In this document: piece by piece, positions 1-7,013 of the stretch
How the letters are laid out: each line of letters starts with the position of its first letter
Position numbering within the stretch: position 1 is the first letter of the stretch
DNA from: Stutzerimonas stutzeri
GTDB taxonomy: Bacteria; Pseudomonadota; Gammaproteobacteria; Pseudomonadales; Pseudomonadaceae
Direction: 5' to 3'
DNA length: 10,248 nt
Assembly: GCA_002339675.1 (NCBI GenBank)
Contig: DDKB01000007.1
Location: forward strand, 1-10,248
Program-made: the position numbers and the translations under genes
Notes under the pieces: model-generated
What the model was told of the DNA's origin: nothing
Database searches by the model: none
The model's input: the letters and a program-made list of their open reading frames with translations, nothing else

Positions 1-164
1 CGTTTTTACACACTCTGGGCCATTAGCAGTCGCTATCCTCAACCTCGTCCGACATGCGCAACTGTTTTGTCGAGATGGACGCCTGGGAAGAAGGCACCGA
101 GCGCAGGTGGTAGGGCTTAAGTGCACTTCTGTTCCATTGCTCCCCAAACCCCACTATCGAGTGT
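1..164. other. Non-coding left edge of the window
   Basis: I see no convincing gene here. A minus-strand reading frame crosses the stretch, but it overlaps the 3' end of the exporter gene, lacks a recognisable domain and has no ribosome binding site. No T-tract terminator is visible behind the exporter stop codon at 165-167. Confidence 0.5.
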
Positions 165-791
165 TCAACCGAGCGTCCGGAACAATACCAGCCCTGCGAA
201 ATAGGCGATTCCGACAGCACAGCCTATGTTGAGGATCGTCCACGTTCGAGGCCCGATGAAGCGGCGGGTCCATGCGATAGCTCCGGCACAGATGAAGCAC
301 CACAGCACCGAGGACGCCATGAAGCCCACAAGGAACACGGCGAATGCCGTCCAGCCGGGATTGGCAACGCCTAGCGCGGTGATGGTCCCGCCGAGCCCCG
401 TCCAGTAGGTAATATTCTGAGGATTGGTGAGTGACAGTGCGGCTCCGGTCGTGACCGCTGATCGCCCACCAACGGTAGATGAGGAAGGATCAAAGGTAGG
501 CATGGGCGACAGCCCATCAAGCAGCGCCTGCCATGCGATCCAGCCGAGAAGGATGGCGCCAACGATGGCAAGAGGCTTTTCGACATAGGGTATCGTGAAA
601 AGCGCCGCGGCCCCGAGCAGGCCCAGAACAGCCCAAATGAAATCGCCTGCAAGCGATCCGATCTGCACGTCCAGAGCAGGGCGAAACCCTCCCCGCATCC
701 CCCGGCGGAGACTCTCCGTGAAGATCGCGCCCGGCATGGCGTTAAAAAGTAAACCAAGGACAAAAGCATAGATGAAGAGTTCAGTCATCAT
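165..791 (-). CDS. LysE/RhtB family translocator (amino-acid or metabolite exporter)
   Basis: This is an inner-membrane exporter of the LysE/RhtB superfamily, which pumps amino acids or related small metabolites out of the cell. The protein of about 208 residues has the usual family length and about six hydrophobic segments. Near the N-terminus is a PGAIFTESLRRGMRGG stretch, followed by a conserved G...GD (IGSLAGD). Mid-protein is an LTNPQNITYW segment, the family's LNPK-like motif. The start is uncertain. The frame opens with TTG at 800, but ATG codons at 791 and 788 are more usual; I chose 791. No strong ribosome binding site is visible, and an 18-bp inverted repeat overlaps the region just upstream. 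The gene lies 64 bp downstream of an AraC-family regulator on the same strand, and such regulators often control their adjacent exporter. The substrate cannot be told from the sequence. Confidence 0.88.
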   Translation of the reverse strand: MMTELFIYAFVLGLLFNAMPGAIFTESLRRGMRGGFRPALDVQIGSLAGDFIWAVLGLLGAAALFTIPYVEKPLAIVGAILLGWIAWQALLDGLSPMPTFDPSSSTVGGRSAVTTGAALSLTNPQNITYWTGLGGTITALGVANPGWTAFAVFLVGFMASSVLWCFICAGAIAWTRRFIGPRTWTILNIGCAVGIAYFAGLVLFRTLG

Positions 792-794
792 GGT

Positions 795-812
795 GCTCAA
801 TCAAGATTGAGC
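795..812. repeat. Inverted repeat GCTCAATC-AA-GATTGAGC at the exporter start
   Basis: Two perfect 8-bp arms are separated by 2 bp, directly upstream of the preferred exporter start codon and overlapping the alternative TTG start at 800. It could be an operator, or an RNA hairpin that covers the translation start of the exporter. The 2-nt spacer is too small for a closed loop, so an RNA form would have to open its inner pairs. AraC proteins more often bind direct repeats, so assigning it to the neighbouring regulator is an inference. Confidence 0.5.
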
Positions 813-855
813 GTAGCTTATAACGATTGCCTCACCTATCGTCTTGAACGTGATT

Positions 856-1632
856 TCAGCCCTTTCGCCACCGACCGGGAGGAACGCCATATTGCGCGCG
901 AAAGCGGCGCGTCAGATGCGCCTGATCCGCAAAGCCGAGATCTGCTGCAATATTGGCGATTTTGTCGCCTTTCAGCACGCGAACGCGCGCTTCATTCAAC
1001 CTGCGATTTAAGGCCCAAGCGAACGGCGGTAATCCATAGGCGCGGGTGAAGGCTCGCACGAGTTGCACTGGTGTCAAATCAACCTCGGCCGACAGTTCCG
1101 CAAGTGTTGGCATTGGGGCAAGATCAGTCAGACAATTGGCAACTCGCCGGAGCGTGAGCGGTATATGCCGAGAAACAGTGGCCCGCCGCGATCCCGCCAG
1201 AGTTAGAAGATCATCTAGAGTCTGCACCAGACGCTCCAATGCCTCGGCCTCGGAAACGTCCGTGTCGAGCGCATAGGCAATCGCAGCCTTCATGCGGAGT
1301 GCGGCACCGCCATGCGTGAGGATAGGTCGGTCAAAGACCGTTTCCGGCGATAGGTCGAAGGCATCCGCAAGAAAGATGGGATCGACGTAGAGACTAAAGA
1401 ATTCCCATTCGCCGCTGACAGCTTGGGAGCTTTGGATCTGCGCCGGGTTGTAGAGCGTGATTTCCCCTTCGCCCGCCTCAAGCGATTTCCTGTCGAGTTT
1501 GATCCGTTCATGGCCGCGCACATTGACACTAAGGACGAACTCGTCGTGAAAGTGCGGCGCAAAGTAATGTCCACCGCAATCGAGGCGGGCGACTTCCAAG
1601 CCTAAGAAATGGCGACGTGCGAAGGATTCCAT
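856..1632 (-). CDS. AraC family transcriptional regulator
   Basis: This is a DNA-binding regulator of 258 residues with the typical two-part AraC layout. The N-terminal half resembles the cupin-type sensor domain (HFHDEF at about 28-32, and a Pro-containing turn near 63). The C-terminal half carries two helix-turn-helix motifs, at about 175-195 (TLAELSAEVDLTPVQLVRAF) and 224-245 (KIANIAADLGFADQAHLTRRF). It ends with the family signature RAQYGVPPGRWR. It lies upstream of the LysE-type exporter on the same strand and probably controls it, itself, or both. The ATG at 1632 has no obvious ribosome binding site. Only about 17 bp separate it from a resolvase remnant, so its native promoter may be missing. 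A TATACT hexamer (minus strand, 1644-1639) lies 6 nt upstream of the ATG and could give a nearly leaderless transcript, but no -35 box matches. The ligand is unknown. Confidence 0.9.
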   Translation of the reverse strand: MESFARRHFLGLEVARLDCGGHYFAPHFHDEFVLSVNVRGHERIKLDRKSLEAGEGEITLYNPAQIQSSQAVSGEWEFFSLYVDPIFLADAFDLSPETVFDRPILTHGGAALRMKAAIAYALDTDVSEAEALERLVQTLDDLLTLAGSRRATVSRHIPLTLRRVANCLTDLAPMPTLAELSAEVDLTPVQLVRAFTRAYGLPPFAWALNRRLNEARVRVLKGDKIANIAADLGFADQAHLTRRFRAQYGVPPGRWRKG

Positions 1633-1649
1633 ACGTTTAGTATATCCAA

Positions 1650-1919
1650 TCGCCGGGCGGGCGGCTCATCTTCCACGTGTTCGGCGCGCTGGGCCAGTTC
1701 GAGCGTGACCTGATCTGCGAGCGCACCAAAGCTGGGTTGTCTGCCGCTGCACTCGAGCTAAAGGGCGGGCGTAAACCTGTCGTCACCGCCGACAAGTTGC
1801 AGCGTGTGCGGGAACACATTGCCAACGAGCTGAACGTCCGCGAGGCCGCAACACTGCTCAAGGTAGGCAAGACTGCCCTATATGCTGCCTTACAATCAGG
1901 TAGTGCAGCCGACTCCTGA
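1650..1919 (+). pseudogene. Serine resolvase/invertase, C-terminal fragment
   Basis: About 89 codons match the end of Tn3/Gin-type serine recombinases. They begin with SPGGRLIFHVFGALGQFERD, the part of the catalytic domain leading into the long E helix. Then come ICERTKAGLSAA, the KGGRKPVV linker and a C-terminal helix-turn-helix (LNVREAATLLKVGKTALYAAL) that would bind the res site. The whole N-terminal catalytic half, including the nucleophilic serine, is missing, and an in-frame TAG at 1638-1640 closes the frame just upstream. A GTG at 1677 could start a smaller peptide, but it would be inactive. The linker looks slightly shortened compared with the common AARARGRKGGR form. The fragment abuts the start of the divergent AraC gene and probably marks a transposon or island boundary. 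Confidence 0.85.
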
Positions 1920-1934
1920 TATTTAGTGCAGCCG
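1901..1934 (+). repeat. Short degenerate tandem repeat (TAGTGCAGCCG twice)
   Basis: The 11-mer TAGTGCAGCCG occurs at 1901-1911 and again at 1924-1934, a 23-bp period, with some further matches around it. The first copy lies inside the resolvase fragment and the second lies after its stop codon. A small duplication at the remnant's end is the simplest explanation. Confidence 0.5.
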
Positions 1935-1968
1935 CCCTCTGAAAGCGACACCTGGATTTCCTGCGTCT

Positions 1969-3834
1969 TTAGTGATGTAAGTCAATCATAATCGTGCCGG
2001 CGGGAATATCGCGGAACAGCCATCGCCCATCGGATAGCTTTTGCATGGCGCTGCCAGAGACCGGCCGCAGGCCAGTTGGCAACTCAAATACCAGATCTTT
2101 AATAGGCTCTTGCGCTTGGACGTTGAGCACAATTTGACCGCGTTGCGCCAGCACATCGACCTCGACTTTATCGCGTGCAGCCCACCAGCTGCCGTACTGG
2201 TTCATGGTTCCAAACCAGGCGAATGGTTTGAGTCGAGGAAGGATCTGCTCCAAGAAGCGGTACTTATGGTCAACTTCATTCGGGTGAAGCAGCATCACGT
2301 AACTTGCGCCATATCGGGCAAGCTTCTCGGCCAGCTCAACCGCCTCCTCGACTCGCTGATCCATAATCGGCGGTATCTCATCTTCAATCGCAATTGGAAA
2401 CTCAAACACTGTCGTTTCATCGCTATACATCCGTTGCGTGTTTGTGCGAAACGGTAAGTGTGTGGTGAGGTTCCCTGCAGTTGCTGAACTCGAAAAGCGA
2501 TAGCCCGATGCGGCCAGAGCCTCAGGGAGGCGAGGCGGTGTTGCTAGATAGCCGGGACGGAACGAGACCACCGAGCGACCGGTCAGTTGCTCCAACAAAA
2601 AGCGGCTCACCCTAAGCTCGCCCATCACCGTCGCACCTTGCGTATCGCCAAGAGCCTTAACCCTCGGCTGATAGGTCGGATATTGCTCGCTCCCATCACC
2701 AAGCTGAAGCGAGGCGTAAATGTCGGAATGGCTAACAGAGTGGCTGGCTATCTCCATACCAGCCGCCACCAAGGCATCCATCGCAGCAAGCGTACGGTCG
2801 TTGAAAAAACCTTCGTCCTGAAAGTCGCGGTAGTATTTTGTTTGTAGGAAAAAGGTTGCCGGTATTCCTTCCCGCACGAGCAAGTCCCGATAGGCAAGTA
2901 GATTGCCCATCGACTTGACGTAATCCACATCAAACGTCACGACCGCAGCCAGGCGTTGGCCTTGTGGCACAGAGCCAATCGTGACGGCTAGCGGTTCGTG
3001 CTGGCGATAGACAGCCCTGAGCCAGCGCAGCCATACGTCGACGGAGGGCTCATAACCATTGGCATAGGCCCGGTAGCCTTGGTCATTACGATCGTTGTGC
3101 GCTCGCATGATGAAAAAGCCGAGGTCAAAACCCAACGCATATGCGCTGCCGCCTGCCTTGTTGTCTCCTCTGACCAAAGCGGCGGATCCGTCTTCGAACC
3201 TGGCCAAAACCTGCTGCGCATTCACATACGTTTGCGTGCCGATCCAACTTGTCGGCAGATCAGGCTGGCCAAGCAGTACTGTCTTTTCATGGGGATCGCT
3301 GATCCAGCCAAGGGCTGGCGCTTGTTCGAAGGTGATACTGTGGTGAGCTCGCGATTCCAAAGTCGTTTCGAAGCCAAACAGATCGTGTAGTCCGCCACCC
3401 AGCACTTGTGTGGCTATTAGAGTCCGTCCTGCTTCCACGTGGCGGCGCAGCGCTGTGCGCCCAGCATCGTCAAGGGTGCGTCCCGAAAGCAACGGATACA
3501 CGAGGACGACGTTATGACGAGTAGCCTCGGCGACGTCATCGGTAATAGTGAACGGCACGCCGATACTTTTGAGGCCATGCGCCAGGCCGAGCCAAGCGGA
3601 ATCCTTATCGGTCAACAAGATTGCAAGACGAGAAGGCTCTCCGCTGGCAAAGCGATTCCAGTCGGAACGCCCCTGGTCAGAGATATGGCTCACTTCAGTG
3701 GGCCCGTTTAGATCATCTAAGCGATCAAATGTGTTTCGCTCGATAAAAGCGGTAACGGCAACAATCAGCAAACTGACAAGAACTATAATGGCGATGAAAC
3801 GTGCCAAGATGGCAGGCTTGTTTACGAACGGCAC
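1969..3834 (-). CDS. Membrane-anchored polysaccharide deacetylase (NodB-like domain) with N-terminal GATase1-like region
   Basis: This 621-residue protein probably removes acetyl groups from an extracellular or periplasmic polysaccharide. Residues 8-30 form a hydrophobic segment (AILARFIAIIVLVSLLIVAV), so it should be anchored in the inner membrane facing the periplasm. Residues about 68-245 resemble a glutamine-amidotransferase-like fold without an obvious active site; this is my inference. The NodB-type domain spans about 295-545. VTFDVDY (299-305) is motif 1, with Asp302 and Asp304. HSVSHS (365-370) is motif 2, with metal ligands His365 and His369. SFRPGY (424-429) is motif 3, and LLHP (515-518) has the late catalytic His517. 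The last 70 or so residues look like a beta-rich accessory domain. The start is a GTG with GAGG 5 nt upstream. The gene follows a secreted glycosidase-like gene on the same strand, 125 bp away. No other exopolysaccharide genes are nearby. Neither a terminator nor a promoter is obvious. Confidence 0.88.
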   Translation of the reverse strand: MPFVNKPAILARFIAIIVLVSLLIVAVTAFIERNTFDRLDDLNGPTEVSHISDQGRSDWNRFASGEPSRLAILLTDKDSAWLGLAHGLKSIGVPFTITDDVAEATRHNVVLVYPLLSGRTLDDAGRTALRRHVEAGRTLIATQVLGGGLHDLFGFETTLESRAHHSITFEQAPALGWISDPHEKTVLLGQPDLPTSWIGTQTYVNAQQVLARFEDGSAALVRGDNKAGGSAYALGFDLGFFIMRAHNDRNDQGYRAYANGYEPSVDVWLRWLRAVYRQHEPLAVTIGSVPQGQRLAAVVTFDVDYVKSMGNLLAYRDLLVREGIPATFFLQTKYYRDFQDEGFFNDRTLAAMDALVAAGMEIASHSVSHSDIYASLQLGDGSEQYPTYQPRVKALGDTQGATVMGELRVSRFLLEQLTGRSVVSFRPGYLATPPRLPEALAASGYRFSSSATAGNLTTHLPFRTNTQRMYSDETTVFEFPIAIEDEIPPIMDQRVEEAVELAEKLARYGASYVMLLHPNEVDHKYRFLEQILPRLKPFAWFGTMNQYGSWWAARDKVEVDVLAQRGQIVLNVQAQEPIKDLVFELPTGLRPVSGSAMQKLSDGRWLFRDIPAGTIMIDLHH

Positions 3835-3959
3835 GAAGACCTCGTCGGTGCAGGTAGAAAATTAGCATCTTGGAGCAATGCGAGGCAGGAAACGTTAGAG
3901 CGGCAACCGGCTCCTGCTGCTTCCGGATCGTAGCTGTTTCGTTTATTAGCAATAGATTT

Positions 3960-4841
3960 TCATAGTTGTTGGCCGGTTGGATAATATTCCCACTCTTGCC
4001 AGTCGATACCCCCTACAGCCAAAGGCTGCAGCCTAGCCCGCCAAAAGCTGTCCTGCTCTTGAAGTAGAGCCTGTGCTGCGCCGCCCCAGGTTTCTTCAGG
4101 CGCAAGCTGAGGCTCTATGCTCTGCGCGAGTCGAAAGCGCACGGCCGGCCAGCGCTGAGCGATTTTCTCCGTGAGCTGGGCGCTGCGTTCAGCACTGCGG
4201 GTGTAGATCATCAAACTCACCTTACTAACACCGATGGAAGGTAGCTCACACGGAGCGCAAGGAAAGCCACCCATCTCCTCAGTAAACCAGCGGTAATGGC
4301 TCGATATTTCGACAGGCCAAGGACTAGCGGCTGCCACATGCTTTAGCGTGTCCAGCCATTCACGCACATGTTTCGCCGGAACCGGCCAGCCACGCTGCTC
4401 AACTTCCAGATCCAGATGAAGTGCTGAGAACGACACAGACTTCAATTTCGAAATGATGGCGATCAGCGAAGCGCGGTGCTCAGGCGCCATCCAGTCTGGA
4501 TCACCCAAAAGCAGCACAGGCTCGAAGCCACGTTTTCTGAGCGTTATGGCAACCGCATCGAGCGTCCGCACAACTTCCGGTTGCGCTAATTGCTCGGCGC
4601 TCAGCCCGATATATAGACGTTGGATGCCCGTGCGGTCCAGGCGAGACAGCTCGTCGGTTCGAGTAGCAGGATTGAGCAACGCACGGCTATCCCAAATGTA
4701 CACGCCCCGCCTCCAGGACTGGGTAGCTTCAGGTTCAGCAGCGTTTACTTCCAGAAAGTGCAATTGCGCCGGTGACATAACCTCTGCCGGCGCAGCGAAA
4801 GCCAGGCAACTTAGCAAGCCGCACACTAGAAGCTGGCGCAT
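3960..4841 (-). CDS. Secreted protein, probable TIM-barrel glycoside-hydrolase-like
   Basis: This 293-residue protein has an N-terminal Sec signal peptide (MRQLLVCGLLSCLAFAAPA). The frame stays open upstream to an ATG at 5024, but that extension has no protein-like features. The ATG at 4841 starts the signal peptide and has a purine-rich GAAGAAG just upstream, so I chose it. Inside are alternating strand-like and helix-like segments suggesting a (beta/alpha)8 barrel: GVYIWDS (about 46), RLYIGLS (about 76), PVLLLGD (about 108), LHLDLEVE (141-148), VEISSHYRW (about 177-185), SLMIYT (209-214) and GIDWQEWEYY (278-287). Acidic residues at the strand ends (Asp144, Glu146, Glu148, Glu285) are candidate catalytic groups. 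A CAPC pair at about 195-198 may form a disulfide. I cannot name the family. Its position upstream of a polysaccharide deacetylase suggests it cleaves or binds the same polymer, like the paired domains of PelA or PgaB. That role is inference. Confidence 0.7.
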   Translation of the reverse strand: MRQLLVCGLLSCLAFAAPAEVMSPAQLHFLEVNAAEPEATQSWRRGVYIWDSRALLNPATRTDELSRLDRTGIQRLYIGLSAEQLAQPEVVRTLDAVAITLRKRGFEPVLLLGDPDWMAPEHRASLIAIISKLKSVSFSALHLDLEVEQRGWPVPAKHVREWLDTLKHVAAASPWPVEISSHYRWFTEEMGGFPCAPCELPSIGVSKVSLMIYTRSAERSAQLTEKIAQRWPAVRFRLAQSIEPQLAPEETWGGAAQALLQEQDSFWRARLQPLAVGGIDWQEWEYYPTGQQL

Positions 4842-5067
4842 TTGAAACTTCTTCGCTTTAAGGAGAACCCACCACGGTGCCATGGCTGATGATTCACGAT
4901 CACGTCGCAGCATTTCATTGAGCATCGCAACCGCGCTCCAGCATCGAATGACAATATGAGCCACGGAAGATCTGGACGCCCCGCCACAGGCGTAGGTATC
5001 CGCGTAGCGATAGTTTTGCACCATGCGAATCTAACCGAGTGGCGGTTTCACGTTATCAACCAAAACC

Positions 5068-5079
5068 GTCACTAGTGAC
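5068..5079. repeat. Perfect 12-bp palindrome GTCACTAGTGAC
   Basis: This self-complementary 12-mer lies about 230 bp upstream of the secreted-protein start (minus strand) and about 270 bp upstream of the recombinase remnant (plus strand). It could be a protein-binding site, but nothing near it assigns one, and chance is possible. Confidence 0.3.
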
Positions 5080-5292
5080 TAGGAAGTCTCAGGGGTACGA
5101 GTCGTCAAGAAGCCAGCGGACATTGAGGGGCAGCAAATCATGTGCCGAGACGAGGTTTCCAATCCCCGCCCCGCTAAACGGTATGTTGCATACAGCCAGC
5201 GCTGCAAGCGAACTGCATAGGTCAGCCCGTCCAGCTACACGGGTGGACACCATCTGCTTCAGGTCGATCGCTCTCAAGGACTGCTTTTGGCC

Positions 5293-5319
5293 GGTTAGCG
5301 CCCCTTGCCCTGGCTAACC
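5293..5319 (+). promoter_or_regulatory. Hairpin GGTTAGC-N13-GCTAACC upstream of the recombinase remnant
   Basis: Perfect 7-bp inverted arms with a 13-nt loop end 20 bp before the ribosome binding site of the truncated tyrosine recombinase. The arrangement could be an mRNA leader structure or a recombinase arm-type site. The arms do not satisfy the integron attC core consensus, so I do not call it one. Confidence 0.35.
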
Positions 5320-5352
5320 ATCCTTGTCTTCCCGTACGCGGAGGACAACCCC

Positions 5353-5865
5353 ATGAACACAATTACTACCTACAGCCATCAGCCTTGGAACAAAGGAAAA
5401 TTGGTCGGGCAGAAAGCCCCGCCCCGCCTTAGAGATATCTGGGCGATCCGGGTGCGGCTGCAAATCGCCGACAAGACCCGAGATCTAGCGCTCTTCGACT
5501 TAGCCATCGACAGTAAGCTGCGAGCCTGTGACTTAACCAGGCTCCGTGTTCGTGATGTTGCCCATGGTAAGCACGTTGCATCGCGAGCCATCGTGATGCA
5601 AAAGAAAACCCAGAGACCAGTTCAGTTTGAGATCACAGAGCAAACAAGGACGGCTCTCGAAACTTGGATCCACCGGGCACTGCTCCGCAGCGAGGACTAC
5701 CTGTTCCCGAGCCGGCTGCACGCCTCTGAACACCTATCCACTCGACAATACGCTCGTATCGTTGAAGCCTGGGTGAAGGTCATTGGTCTTGATCCTGCCA
5801 TGTATGGCACTCACACCTTTCCTATTAGTTGGACGTTTCGGATGAAGTCGTTGACGGCTGGGTGA
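5353..5865 (+). pseudogene. Tyrosine recombinase/integrase, C-terminally truncated
   Basis: The reading frame starts at ATG 5353 with a GGAGG ribosome binding site 8 nt upstream. It encodes 170 residues resembling the short site-specific integrases found in Pseudomonas and other gammaproteobacteria. Recognisable parts are RDLALFDLAIDSKLRACDL, with the box I arginine at about 57; LRVRDV; QKKTQRPVQFEIT, with the beta-hairpin lysine at about 84-85; SEDYLFPSRLH; and STRQYARIVEAWV. Similarity stops exactly at YGTH (151-154), which would begin the HxxR box. The following 16 residues are unrelated and end at TGA. The box II arginine, the second histidine and the catalytic tyrosine are therefore missing, and the protein cannot carry out recombination. 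Complete members of this family run roughly 40-50 residues longer. The break at about 5815 marks a deletion or rearrangement against the DNA next to the dehydrogenase gene. Confidence 0.87.
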
Positions 5866-5947
5866 TGGTCTTGCGAGACGATCTCAATAGGAGGCATTTC
5901 AAGGCGCTCACTGAATCGCTCATGGGCGCTACTCTTGAATCCAGCAT

Positions 5948-5976
5948 TGGCTACCTACCGCATGAGCCGGTAGCCA
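5948..5976 (-). terminator. Hairpin after the reductase operon, possible terminator
   Basis: TGGCTACC (5948-5955) pairs with GGTAGCCA (5969-5976) around a 13-nt loop. An alternative stem CTACCG/CGGTAG (5955-5960 with 5968-5973) is nested in the same place. It lies 8 bp after the stop codon of the last operon gene, where a terminator is expected. No T-run follows on the minus strand, so intrinsic termination would be weak. Confidence 0.4.
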
Positions 5977-5983
5977 GATACCG

Positions 5984-7003
5984 TCAGAAGCCCTCCAGAA
6001 CGATCTTGCCCTTTGCCTTGCCGCTCTCCAGCAAGGCATGGGCGCGACGTAGGTTTTCGGCGCTGATACGCCCGTAGTTTTCGCCAACGGTGGTGCGCAA
6101 CACACCCGCATCGATCTGGCGGGCCACTTCATTGAGGATGTTGTGCTGCTCCTGCATGTCCTCGGTCTCGTACAGCGAGCGCGTGTACATCAGCTCCCAG
6201 TGCAGCGACAGGCTCTTGCGTTTGAGCGGTACGACGTCCAGCGTGGCCGGGTCATCGATCAGGCCCAACCTGCCCTGTGGCTTCAGTGACTCGATGATCT
6301 GCTCGTAATGCCGATCGGTCTGCGTCAGGCTTGCGACGTAGCTGACCTGCGGAAGGCCGATGCGCTTGAGCTCTTCGCTCAGTGGCTTGGTGTGATCGAT
6401 CACGTAATGGGCGCCGAGTTCGGTGACCCAGGCCTGGGTTTCAGGGCGCGAAGCCGTACCAATGACGGTCAGGCCGGTCAACTGACGCGCCAGCTGAGTC
6501 ATGATTGAACCCACCCCGCCTGCAGCGCCAATGATCAGCAGCGTTTCGCCACGGTCGGTGGTGTCGCGCGCTACGCCGAGGCGATCAAATAGCAATTCCC
6601 AAGCGGTCAGAGACGTCAGGGGAAGCGCCGCGGCCTGGGCGAACTCCAGCGACTGTGGCATCGATCCGACAATGCGCTCGTCTACCAGCTGCAACTCACT
6701 GTTGCTGCCCGGGCGGATCAGCGACCCGGCGTACCACACCTTGTCACCGGGCTTGAACAGCGTTACGTCGGAACCGACCGACTTGACCACGCCGGCAGCG
6801 TCCCAACCGAGGATGCGCGGCTGTGTTTCGTCTGTATGCGGCACGTAGCCCTGGCGGACTTTGGTATCGACCGGGTTGACCGATACGGCCTTGACTTCTA
6901 CCAGCAGGTCGCGCGGCCCCGGCACTGGCTCGGGTAGATCGATCTCCACGAGGGCGTCAGGGTTCTCAACAGGCAGACATTTGAAGTGTGCAATGGCTTT
7001 CAT
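5984..7003 (-). CDS. Medium-chain alcohol dehydrogenase-like/quinone oxidoreductase (TIGR02817-type)
   Basis: This cytoplasmic NAD(P)H-dependent reductase has 339 residues, the usual length for the family. The N-terminal GroES-like domain includes GWDAAGVVKSVGSDV (66-80), FKPGDKVWYAG (83-93) and NPVD (43-46). The nucleotide-binding motif is GAAGGVGS (159-166). The late segment LHWELMYTRSLYETEDM (267-283) is typical of the adh_fam_1 (TIGR02817) group. Annotation often calls these zinc-type, but I see no set of cysteines for a structural zinc, so it more likely reduces quinones or enones without zinc. The start ATG at 7003 is preceded by GAGGAG with a 6-nt spacer. This ribosome binding site overlaps the TGA of the upstream gene, so translation is probably coupled. 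It is the last gene of a four-gene operon. Confidence 0.92.
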   Translation of the reverse strand: MKAIAHFKCLPVENPDALVEIDLPEPVPGPRDLLVEVKAVSVNPVDTKVRQGYVPHTDETQPRILGWDAAGVVKSVGSDVTLFKPGDKVWYAGSLIRPGSNSELQLVDERIVGSMPQSLEFAQAAALPLTSLTAWELLFDRLGVARDTTDRGETLLIIGAAGGVGSIMTQLARQLTGLTVIGTASRPETQAWVTELGAHYVIDHTKPLSEELKRIGLPQVSYVASLTQTDRHYEQIIESLKPQGRLGLIDDPATLDVVPLKRKSLSLHWELMYTRSLYETEDMQEQHNILNEVARQIDAGVLRTTVGENYGRISAENLRRAHALLESGKAKGKIVLEGF

Positions 7004-7013
7004 TCGGAGCTCC

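Larger units (their letters stand above)
4842..5352. other. Gene-poor stretch between the secreted protein and the recombinase remnant
   Basis: About 510 bp hold no gene I can support. A minus-strand frame at 5277-5089 (62 codons, ending VRWLLDDSYP) reads somewhat like protein. It has no recognisable domain or clear ribosome binding site. The stretch should contain the promoter of the minus-strand secreted-protein gene, but I see no convincing -35/-10 pair. It also holds a 12-bp palindrome and a hairpin, listed separately. It may mark the point where an upstream part of the polysaccharide locus was lost. Confidence 0.4.

Noticed and set aside
371..769. Open frames antisense or shifted within the exporter, AraC, deacetylase, OYE and MDR genes (for example 371-769, 2041-2457, 8939-9529)
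   Set aside because: They overlap genes with clear family motifs, show no domains and are expected shadows in GC-rich coding DNA.
4842..5024. N-terminal extension of the secreted protein to an ATG at 5024
   Set aside because: The extension would bury a clear signal peptide, lacks protein-like features, and the ATG at 4841 has a purine-rich site upstream.
5293..5319. Integron attC-like site
   Set aside because: The arms GGTTAGC and GCTAACC do not fit the GTTRRRY/RYYYAAC core consensus, and no integron integrase or cassette array is present.
1650..5865. An intact mobile element bounded by the resolvase and the tyrosine recombinase
   Set aside because: Both recombinases are truncated, I found no matching terminal inverted repeats, and no transposase is present between them.
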